Assembly (NCBI GenBank): GCA_024278015.1
Contig: JAJRUC010000074.1
Span: forward strand, 1-6,848
Source: Chloroflexota bacterium
GTDB taxonomy: Bacteria; Chloroflexota; Anaerolineae; 4572-78
DNA: 6,848 bases
Reading direction: 5' to 3'
How positions within the stretch are numbered: position 1 is the first letter of the stretch; each line of letters begins with the position of its first letter. Under the pieces are notes generated by a model, which was given only the letters and a program-made list of their open reading frames with translations, was not told the DNA's origin and ran no database searches. The position numbers and the translations under genes were made by a program. Of this stretch, positions 1-6,848 are shown piece after piece.

Positions 1-1482
1 CCCGTTTTCCACCCGAACCCAGAACGACAGCACCGGGCGATACATGCCGGTGACGATGGCGGTGTAGGTCAATCGCCCCGTTTGCGATATGCACAGGCCG
101 GCCTGCCCGCTGCGCTGCCCCGCCGAGATAAAGCGGGGCGAGCCGAGGGTGCGCTGCCAGTGGCCGAGCGTGTTTTCAAAATCGCCGTCGCCGGTGGGGG
201 CAAAAATATCGTCCGGCGGGCGCAGGGTAATGGTCAACCCGGCGGTGGCTGTGGCCGGAACCGTCACCCGCACCGGCTGGGGGGCTGTCCAATTTACGGT
301 GGTGGTGGCGGTGATGCCAAACGCGCCCGGCCCGGTGTTGAGCGAGAAGCGGCCATCGGCCCCGCTGACCGCGCCGGATGCGCCCCCCATCGAGCCGCTG
401 AAAATATCGGCCACCCGCACCGTCACGTTTGAGAGTGGGGCTTCCCGATTGGTCAGGGTCAGGCCGTCAATCAGCCCGCCGCCACCAACGCGCTGTTCCA
501 CCCACGGGCCGGCGATTTCGTAATTAAGGCCGGCATCCTGCTCTTGCCAGGTGCGGGCGCGAACCAGATATTCCGCCCCCGCTTCCAGAGTCAGGGTGGC
601 GCCGGTTGCGATGGGCGGAGCGTCGCTCAGCACATCAAAAATCTGCAAATCCGTCCAGGCGGCAGCGGTGATTTTTTTGTACCGGGCTTCGTAGGCGAAC
701 AAGTGGAAACCGGGCCGGAGCGCGCCTTGCCAGGTCAGTTGGGCCTGGGTGGGGCTGAGCGCGGTGGCGGTCAGGGTGGTGGTTGGGGCCAAACCGAAAA
801 AGGCGGCGTCGGCCCAAACCTGGTCGCTGTGGGGGGTACTGCCGGAGCCGTTGCTGCCGGCCCGCACAAAGACCGTCATTGTGCTTGAGATAGCCTGCGC
901 CCCCACGCTTGGCCAAAACCAGGTATATTTCTTTCCGCCGGAAGAAAAAGTGGCGTGCTGTTCCGCCGGCCCCCACAAAACGGTGGCGGCGGTGGGGTCT
1001 GTGCCGCCGGTGGGATCCAGGCCCACCCGCCGGGTCATCACCCCGGTGGCGGGGTCGGTGCGGTTGGTGGTTTCAAACACCTGCAACACCCCCGCCGAAA
1101 AGCCGTACACTTCGCCGGGGGTCAGGCCGGTAATTTGCTGGTACACCCCGGCGTCAAATTCTTTGGTGGAAGACGACCACCAGACCTGGGCCTGACTGCC
1201 CTCTACGTGTTCCACCACCGGGCTGCCGTTGAAGGCCGCCCAATCCAGGGCGCTGAAAAACCGCAAGCGGCTGCCGTCGTTGTAGGTATTATCATTGACG
1301 ATGAATTTTTCCCAGTGTTCGGCCACCTGCAAGGGCCAGCCATTGTAGGTATCGTAAGTCGCAAAAGGGGCTTCCAGGCCGGCGTTCTGCAATATCCCCG
1401 CGCCGCCGGCGCCGATGGCCGGCAGAATCAGGCTCGCGGCCAGGGCCAGTCCAATCATCAGGATAGTTTTTTGTGTTTTCAC
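1..1482 (-). CDS. Secreted multidomain protein (jelly-roll-like, FN3-like, carboxypeptidase-regulatory-like), C-terminus beyond the left edge
   Basis: The frame is open for 494 codons from a GTG at 1480-1482 to the window edge without a stop. Residues 1-25 form a Sec signal peptide: MKTQK, a hydrophobic stretch to about residue 22, then AIGA. Residues 29-229 are rich in aromatics and begin with LQNAGLEAPF and WPLQVAEHW, which resembles the N-terminal carbohydrate-binding-like jelly-roll modules of Chloroflexota surface proteins. Residues 232-332 look like a fibronectin type III domain (TLTATALSPTQAQLTW, then YLVRARTW). Residues 337-421 look like a carboxypeptidase regulatory-like beta sandwich (PLSNVTVRV, then SGADGRFSLNTGPG). 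A second binding-type module starts near 432 (GDFENTLGHWQ) and runs off the window. The protein is probably exported and binds glycan or another surface ligand; no catalytic motif is visible in this part. It has its own leader and is insulated from the upstream Fe-S gene by a terminator. Export and module order are well supported; the ligand is unknown. Confidence 0.85.
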   Translation of the reverse strand, partial: MKTQKTILMIGLALAASLILPAIGAGGAGILQNAGLEAPFATYDTYNGWPLQVAEHWEKFIVNDNTYNDGSRLRFFSALDWAAFNGSPVVEHVEGSQAQVWWSSSTKEFDAGVYQQITGLTPGEVYGFSAGVLQVFETTNRTDPATGVMTRRVGLDPTGGTDPTAATVLWGPAEQHATFSSGGKKYTWFWPSVGAQAISSTMTVFVRAGSNGSGSTPHSDQVWADAAFFGLAPTTTLTATALSPTQAQLTWQGALRPGFHLFAYEARYKKITAAAWTDLQIFDVLSDAPPIATGATLTLEAGAEYLVRARTWQEQDAGLNYEIAGPWVEQRVGGGGLIDGLTLTNREAPLSNVTVRVADIFSGSMGGASGAVSGADGRFSLNTGPGAFGITATTTVNWTAPQPVRVTVPATATAGLTITLRPPDDIFAPTGDGDFENTLGHWQRTLGSPRFISAGQRSGQAGLCISQTGRLTYTAIVTGMYRPVLSFWVRVENG

Positions 1483-1488
1483 GGTGCG

Positions 1489-1495
1489 CTCCTCC
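1489..1495 (-). promoter_or_regulatory. Shine-Dalgarno GGAGGAG deciding the GTG start at 1482
   Basis: GGAGGAG on the minus strand lies 6 bases before GTG (1480-1482). It favours this GTG over the in-frame ATG eight codons later (1456-1458). Starting at the GTG also keeps the charged N-region of the signal peptide (MKTQK). Confidence 0.8.
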
Positions 1496-1502
1496 AAAAA
1501 TG

Positions 1503-1537
1503 GTGAATGGTCAATTGTGAATTGTAAATTGACAATT
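1503..1537. repeat. Five degenerate tandem heptamers, consensus GTGAATT (plus strand)
   Basis: Read on the plus strand in steps of seven: GTGAATG, GTCAATT, GTGAATT, GTAAATT, GACAATT. The units are contiguous and differ at one to three positions. The block is AT-rich against a GC-rich background and lies in the leader of the secreted-protein gene, 7 bases upstream of its Shine-Dalgarno. The same unit type recurs at 6240-6281. No function can be read from the sequence. Confidence 0.75.
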
Positions 1538-1542
1538 GCAGG

Positions 1543-1570
1543 TCACGTTTCACGCATCACGCTTCACGTC
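1543..1570. repeat. Four tandem heptamers TCACGNN
   Basis: The plus strand reads TCACGTT, TCACGCA, TCACGCT, TCACGTC without interruption. The first five bases of every unit are identical and the last two vary. It sits five bases from the GTGAATT-type block, so two different 7-base arrays are placed next to each other in the same leader region. Confidence 0.8.
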
Positions 1571-1658
1571 TGTTTTTCATTCGCGTTGTCGTGTTTCCAG
1601 ATACAGTTTAACTCTTGCAGGTTTCCGGGAAAGGATAGCAGATAGCCGGGCGGGTTAC

Positions 1659-1694
1659 AAATAAAACAGGCGCGCCGAAGGTTCGCCGCGCCTG
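1659..1694 (-). terminator. Rho-independent terminator of the Fe-S oxidoreductase gene
   Basis: On the minus strand CAGGCGCG (1687-1694) pairs with CGCGCCTG (1667-1674), a perfect 8-bp stem. The 12-base interior can pair further (CGAA with TTCG past a C/C mismatch). The stem is followed at once by TTTTATTT (1659-1666). It starts 46 bases after the stop codon at 1741 and upstream of the secreted-protein gene, so it should separate the two transcripts. Confidence 0.85.
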
Positions 1695-1740
1695 CGCGTT
1701 GGTTTCCCAAAAGGGATAAACTTACCCCGATTGGCGGTTA

Positions 1741-3738
<1,998 letters not shown>

Positions 3739-3747
3739 CTTTGCAAA

Positions 3748-3755
3748 TCCTCCTC
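3748..3755 (-). promoter_or_regulatory. Shine-Dalgarno GAGGAGGA deciding the ATG start at 3738
   Basis: On the minus strand GAGGAGGA ends 9 bases before ATG (3736-3738). An in-frame TTG at 3760-3762 would add eight residues, but this near-perfect ribosome binding site would then lie inside the coding region as the codons for Arg-Gly-Gly. The ATG is therefore preferred, and the first membrane helix follows it directly. Confidence 0.85.
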
Positions 3756-3783
3756 GTATCAAACAGGTATTTTCCGGTGAAAT

Positions 3784-3818
3784 TCATACGGAATACGTCA
3801 GAAAAAACATCATACGGA
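3784..3818. repeat. 9-bp direct repeat TCATACGGA, two copies, upstream of the Fe-S gene
   Basis: Identical copies lie at 3784-3792 and 3810-3818, with start points 26 bases apart, in the 260-base spacer between the 114-residue gene and the Fe-S gene. Read towards the Fe-S gene each copy is TCCGTATGA, so each holds a TATGA(T/A) that could serve as a -10 element, but no good -35 is spaced correctly for either. A regulator site is possible and unproven. The rest of the spacer holds only the terminator at 3931-3961 and no gene I can support. Confidence 0.4.
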
Positions 3819-3930
3819 GTTTTATGGAGAAAGAAAATATCCGGGTATCTCCGGCGTTCTCCGTGCAGCGCTGTGTTCCTTTTGCAGTTGCGGCTATATT
3901 TGCGTTAGGGCGACGGCTCATTAAATAGGC

Positions 3931-3961
3931 AAGACAAAACCGGGCCGGTGGTCCGGCCGGG
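3931..3961 (-). terminator. Rho-independent terminator of the 114-residue gene
   Basis: On the minus strand the arms 3953-3961 (CCCGGCCGG) and 3940-3948 (CCGGCCCGG) pair as 6 bp around a 4-base loop, with one mismatch and then two more G-C pairs. TTTTGTCTT (3931-3939) follows directly. It lies 37 bases after the stop codon at 3999. The U-tract is interrupted, so termination may be incomplete. Confidence 0.65.
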
Positions 3962-3998
3962 CAATGGGGCGCGCAAAAATTTGGATAACCGGCGGCAA

Positions 3999-4343
3999 TT
4001 ATTTACTGTGCGGCAAGACCAGCGTCTGCAAAACGTCTCGACGGACTTCTTCAAAATACATCAGAAGCTGGTCATCAGTGCCCTTGAATTTATCGATGGT
4101 GTGCCGGGCGCAGGTCACACACCCGCGTTGCGCCCGGTAGCTGTCCATCTCGCAGCCCAAACAATTATCCAAAGAAATCATCATCATCGAAAAAGCCAGC
4201 ACGTCGGGGTGCATTTCCGGCAGTTCACACAGGGCATCAACCAGGCGCTGCCACCTTTTGCCGCGCAAATTCCTTAACACCGGAATTAAACGGGGCGTGA
4301 ACAAAAGTTCGTACTTGCTATAGGTTTGGGGAACAACTGTCAT
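3999..4343 (-). CDS. 114-residue cysteine-rich protein, AhpD-like (hypothetical)
   Basis: I do not recognise a named gene. The protein looks all-helical, with no signal peptide or membrane segment, so it is probably cytoplasmic. The centre, residues 43-82, holds C61-x2-C64, ten residues, then C75-x2-C78 followed by H81. The context of the first pair (hydrophobic helix, Asp-Asn, CLGC, then Ser and Arg-Ala) resembles the CxxCxxxHxxxA redox site of AhpD/carboxymuconolactone-decarboxylase-like proteins, but the usual histidine is Ser68 here. The second pair adds CVTCARH. The four cysteines could be two redox disulfides or one zinc or Fe-S site. ATG at 4341-4343 is preferred over an in-frame TTG at 4361 because AAGG (4352-4355) lies 8 bases before the ATG. 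The gene has its own consensus promoter and terminator, so it is a separate unit. Confidence 0.75.
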   Translation of the reverse strand: MTVVPQTYSKYELLFTPRLIPVLRNLRGKRWQRLVDALCELPEMHPDVLAFSMMMISLDNCLGCEMDSYRAQRGCVTCARHTIDKFKGTDDQLLMYFEEVRRDVLQTLVLPHSK

Positions 4344-4398
4344 TGTGTTTACCTTGGACAAGTAAAAAGACTATCTTCTATTGACCCGGATTTAATCC

Positions 4399-4427
4399 AT
4401 TATAATCACCCCGGTTTAAGCTGTCAA
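4399..4427 (-). promoter_or_regulatory. Perfect-consensus sigma70-type promoter for the 114-residue gene
   Basis: On the minus strand TTGACA occupies 4422-4427 and TATAAT occupies 4399-4404, separated by exactly 17 bases (4405-4421). Both hexamers match the consensus fully. Transcription would begin near 4392, giving a leader of about 50 bases before the ATG at 4343. The promoter lies in the 107-base gap after the stop codon of the 579-residue gene. Confidence 0.85.
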
Positions 4428-4450
4428 TAGCAAATTTTTGTTCAAGGGGG

Positions 4451-6190
4451 TTAGCCCTTCATACGCTGCCCCTGTTCTTCATAATTAAATATCCAGCCGG
4501 CCACCTCGCCAATATTTATTTCCGGGTCAAGCAGCCACGTTTCGGGGTTGGACATAACCCGGCCATACCGCGAACTGGAATCCCGCGCGGGCGACGGCAT
4601 GGCCTGCGCTTCGGCCATGATATTGCGCATGCGGCGTTGCCAGCGAGCCATATTTTCCAGGCGAAGGTCAATCCACTCCGTTTCGGCCCAGCGGTTGATG
4701 GCCGCCGGCGTAACCTCCCAAACGGTGCGTTCCCAGCGATGTTCACCCGCGCCGCGATTGACGCACAGCAAGGTTTCACCGTCTGGCATTAAAATGGGAA
4801 TACCCACCGAAACGGCCTGTTTCCTGATTGTGGCCGAGGCGCTGACCAGCCGGGTCAGGCCGTCCATAATTTGGGCCGGGGCAGTTTGGGCCACGGTATC
4901 AAGGGTGCGGAAGGCTGTCTTCAGCAGACAGGCTTCAAACAGGAGTTTTGATAATTTGGGCGGCCCCAAAATTTCAAAAGCAATCGAGGCCACATCCTGT
5001 TCCGCCTCAAGGTGACTGGCGAAGGCAATGGCCCGCTGACGCATAAATCCGGCCCGATAGCTTGGCCCCAACACGGCGCTGTCTATGGCGCTGACCACAT
5101 CCTTGCCGGTGTTGATGCCCCGCAACTCGTTGACCACGTTGATGGCAATATCCTCCGGCGTGACCGCTTCCATTTGGCCCAGGGTGGTGATGGCGGTGAA
5201 CTCGCCCACGGAAAAGAAGCCGTTTTCGCCGGTGTCAATAAATACTGATTCCATAAATTCGTCCGACGTTTGGGCCGGATGCGCGTTCAGGTTGAATTGG
5301 GCGCCGGAAACCAGTTTGGCCCCTTGCTCCGGGGGGCAATCGAGCAGGGCAATGGGCCGCCCCCGTTTTTTGATTGGGCCGTAACCGATATTCTTCCAGG
5401 TGATGGCCGCCGTCGGTTTTATTTCTTTAACAGCCGGGCCGCCGGGCGTGCGGCCCATCAAAAACAGCAGCGAGGTGTGCGCTCCGGCCACCGCCGCCTT
5501 CGAGAGCAGCACCCGCGACGGTTTTTCTTCGCCGTGGGTGTAAGGGATGTTCATACCCATGCCGCCGGTGCCGCTGGTGCCGATTTTCAGATAGGCTTCG
5601 GTGCCGGCCTCTCGCATGGCAGCATCCAGAATTTGAATGTGGCGCACCAGTTGCGGAATGTACAGGCTGATGAGCAATTTTTCTACCACGGCCCACGATG
5701 TTTCCTGCCAGGCCTCTTCCGCCTGTTCGTACAGGTCATGCACTTCGGCGGCAGAATGGTAAATATCCTGATAAGCCAGGGCGGTAGCCGTATTGACGGC
5801 ATCAATGACGATGTGCGGCTTTACGCCGGGGTATTCCCGGGTAGTGCCGGAAATCAGTTGCACCAGAAAAGACGATTCGACCAATTCCGGGGTGCGGCTT
5901 TCGATGACATCCCGGTAGATTTGTTCCCGCCACTCCGGCAAGGCCAGCACTTTTGCCCTGGGAACGTCTTTCAGCGTTGTGCGGACAAAAATATTGCCCC
6001 ACAACGGCAGCAGTTTTGTGTCCGAATCCGGAAATTCGCGGCGCAAATCGGTTACAGCGTGTTTGGCCTCGTCCTCCAGCAGCGAGGTAATAAGCAGCGT
6101 ATCGGGTTGATGGGCCATTAATTCCCGGCTGATGGCTCGCCCCACCAGGCCGTAGCCGCCGATGACAAGAATGGTTTTGCCTTTTAACAT
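4451..6190 (-). CDS. 579-residue protein with N-terminal NAD(P)-binding Rossmann fold, function unknown
   Basis: Residues 5-18 carry a clear dinucleotide-binding motif (TILVIGGYGLVGRA: G11, G14, G17), followed by a beta strand and a charged segment, as in the extended SDR / epimerase-dehydratase fold. Asp130 in HIVIDAVNTATA and the Tyr140-Tyr144 region lie where a catalytic Tyr might be sought, but I see no confident YxxxK. Residues 200-225 are glycine-rich and look conserved (KIGTSGTGGMGMNIPYTHGE), which suggests a substrate or phosphate loop. The remaining 350 residues are soluble alpha/beta sequence I cannot assign; at 579 residues the protein is about twice the usual SDR length. It is probably a cytoplasmic NAD(P)-dependent oxidoreductase or epimerase of unknown substrate. 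GAGGAG (6197-6202) stands 6 bases before the ATG and fixes the start. The glycosyltransferase ends 83 bases upstream on the same strand, so co-transcription is possible. Confidence 0.8.
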   Translation of the reverse strand: MLKGKTILVIGGYGLVGRAISRELMAHQPDTLLITSLLEDEAKHAVTDLRREFPDSDTKLLPLWGNIFVRTTLKDVPRAKVLALPEWREQIYRDVIESRTPELVESSFLVQLISGTTREYPGVKPHIVIDAVNTATALAYQDIYHSAAEVHDLYEQAEEAWQETSWAVVEKLLISLYIPQLVRHIQILDAAMREAGTEAYLKIGTSGTGGMGMNIPYTHGEEKPSRVLLSKAAVAGAHTSLLFLMGRTPGGPAVKEIKPTAAITWKNIGYGPIKKRGRPIALLDCPPEQGAKLVSGAQFNLNAHPAQTSDEFMESVFIDTGENGFFSVGEFTAITTLGQMEAVTPEDIAINVVNELRGINTGKDVVSAIDSAVLGPSYRAGFMRQRAIAFASHLEAEQDVASIAFEILGPPKLSKLLFEACLLKTAFRTLDTVAQTAPAQIMDGLTRLVSASATIRKQAVSVGIPILMPDGETLLCVNRGAGEHRWERTVWEVTPAAINRWAETEWIDLRLENMARWQRRMRNIMAEAQAMPSPARDSSSRYGRVMSNPETWLLDPEINIGEVAGWIFNYEEQGQRMKG

Positions 6191-6239
6191 GTCACTCTCC
6201 TCACTGAAAGTTAAAAATATCAGTTATTGGTATTTGGCG

Positions 6240-6281
6240 ATTTGGCGATTAATTATTCGCCATTCACAATTCATCATTCAC
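6240..6281. repeat. Six degenerate tandem heptamers, GTGAATT type (minus strand)
   Basis: Read on the minus strand from 6281 in steps of seven: GTGAATG, ATGAATT, GTGAATG, GCGAATA, ATTAATC, GCCAAAT. The first four units share the GTGAATT-type core of the array at 1503-1537; the last two are decayed. The 10-mer AATTGTGAAT occurs in both arrays (1513-1522 plus, 6262-6271 minus). An 8-base direct repeat ATTTGGCG (6232-6239 and 6240-6247, plus) extends the repetitive zone. The block overlaps the end of the glycosyltransferase gene. Confidence 0.7.
6244..6261. repeat. 18-bp imperfect palindrome in the spacer before the Rossmann gene
   Basis: GGCGATTAATTATTCGCC has eight of nine base pairs symmetric about its centre. 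It lies 54 bases upstream of the ATG at 6190. It could be a regulator operator, but it falls inside the heptamer array and may be a by-product of the repeats. Confidence 0.35.
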
Positions 6282-6848
6282 TATTATTCAACTGCCGGTA
6301 AACCTCAACCGTGCGCCGGGCAATGGCGGCGTGAGTGTAGGTGTTCAAAACGCGCTCTTTCCCGGCCGGCCGAAGTTTCTCCCGTAGCGACACATCGTTA
6401 ATGAGGCGTTGCAATTGCCGGCGCAAATCATCAATATCGCCCTCTGCAAACAGCAGGCCCGCCTGGCCAATAACCTGGGGAATGGCCCCGGAACGCGCTC
6501 CGACCGTCACCACTTCGCAGGCCATCGCTTCAATAAGGACGCGCCCAAACTGCTCCTTCCAGTTGGCCCGGCTCATTGAAGGCAGAACCAGCGCATCCAA
6601 CCCGCTCAGGTAATTGGGCAGGTGTGTTGAGGGCAGTTGGCGGTCAAACGTCACCCGCGATTCGATACCCAGCCATTGGGCCATTTTCTCCAGCCGCATC
6701 CGTTCCGGCCCGGCCCCCAAAATCTTCAAATTCCAGGGGCCTTTCAGGTTGGCGGCGGCCTGCAACAGCAAATCAACGCCCTTTTCTGCCACCAAACGGC
6801 CCACGTAGCCAATGGTCAGGACAGGCCGGCTGGGGGTGCGCGTCCCCC
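6274..6848 (-). CDS. Glycosyltransferase family 4-type (GT-B), N-terminal half beyond the right edge
   Basis: The frame runs open to the right edge, so only the last 190 complete codons are visible. This is the C-terminal, nucleotide-sugar-binding Rossmann half of a GT-B enzyme. It starts with the usual strand and turn IGYVGRLVAEKG (residues about 12-23), then NLKILGAGPER and the PNYLSGLDALVLPS segment. The E-x7-E motif of retaining GT4 enzymes is present as E98 to E106 (EQFGRVLIE), followed by ARSGAIPQVIGQAGLLF, which contacts the donor in this family. It would transfer a sugar from a nucleotide sugar to a glycan, lipid or small-molecule acceptor at the cytoplasmic side; donor and acceptor cannot be read here. 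The last codons (Ser, Glu, TGA) are made by the heptamer array. An internal GTG at 6802-6804 is not a start, because conserved residues of the fold lie upstream of it. Confidence 0.9.
   Translation of the reverse strand, partial: GTRTPSRPVLTIGYVGRLVAEKGVDLLLQAAANLKGPWNLKILGAGPERMRLEKMAQWLGIESRVTFDRQLPSTHLPNYLSGLDALVLPSMSRANWKEQFGRVLIEAMACEVVTVGARSGAIPQVIGQAGLLFAEGDIDDLRRQLQRLINDVSLREKLRPAGKERVLNTYTHAAIARRTVEVYRQLNNSE

Noticed and set aside
89..1506. Several overlapping plus-strand frames over the first 1.5 kb.
   Set aside because: They are shadows of the secreted-protein gene on the minus strand, which has a signal peptide, a ribosome binding site and recognisable modules.
1496..1570. The repeat block as a CRISPR array.
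   Set aside because: The units are 7 bases long and directly contiguous, with no spacers and no cas genes nearby.
3823..3928. A 34-codon plus-strand frame in the spacer upstream of the Fe-S gene (begins MEKENIRV).
   Set aside because: Only GGAG at a short distance supports it. It is short, has no family resemblance and no visible promoter or conservation evidence.
4381..4406. A plus-strand promoter, TTGACC followed by TATAAT.
   Set aside because: The spacer is only 14 bases and no plus-strand gene follows. The TATAAT arises because ATTATAAT is self-complementary around the real minus-strand -10.
5270..6121. A 283-codon plus-strand frame opposite the Rossmann gene.
   Set aside because: Low-complexity, Arg/Gly/Gln/Phe-rich translation, no domain, antisense to a clear coding region with its own ribosome binding site.

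Overview
The window looks like ordinary chromosomal DNA from a GC-rich bacterium, most likely a member of the Chloroflexota (Anaerolineae-like). That placement is an inference from three things seen here: the style of the secreted multidomain protein (N-terminal N-x-G-x-E / W-P-L-Q-V-A jelly-roll-like module, then FN3-like and carboxypeptidase-regulatory-like modules), a membrane-anchored HdrD-type iron-sulfur oxidoreductase, and degenerate 7-base repeats in AT-rich spacers. No marker gene settles the taxonomy.

All five genes lie on the minus strand. Read in transcription order from the right edge they are: a glycosyltransferase of the GT4 type, cut by the right edge (6274 to beyond 6848); a 579-residue protein with an N-terminal Rossmann fold and a long unassigned remainder (4451-6190); a 114-residue, cysteine-rich, AhpD-like small protein (3999-4343) behind a perfect-consensus sigma70-type promoter; a 665-residue membrane Fe-S oxidoreductase resembling ETF:menaquinone oxidoreductases (1741-3738); and a large secreted, modular, probably carbohydrate-binding protein with a GTG start, cut by the left edge (below 1 to 1482). 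The long plus-strand reading frames opposite these genes are shadows of GC-rich coding sequence.

The genes do not form one operon. Hairpin-plus-U-tract terminators follow the 114-residue gene (3931-3961) and the Fe-S gene (1659-1694). A strong promoter sits between the 579-residue gene and the 114-residue gene. Only the glycosyltransferase and the Rossmann protein, 83 bases apart, could be co-transcribed. No shared pathway is evident. The functions that can be named are membrane electron transfer, glycan or sugar transfer, cell-surface binding and possibly thiol redox chemistry.

The most unusual non-coding signal is a pair of degenerate heptanucleotide tandem arrays, one in the leader of the secreted-protein gene (1503-1570) and one in the glycosyltransferase/Rossmann spacer (6240-6281). 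They share a GTGAATT-like unit, and the second array supplies the stop codon of the glycosyltransferase. I see no tRNA, rRNA, CRISPR array, transposase or phage gene, and nothing that amounts to a clear new multi-gene system.
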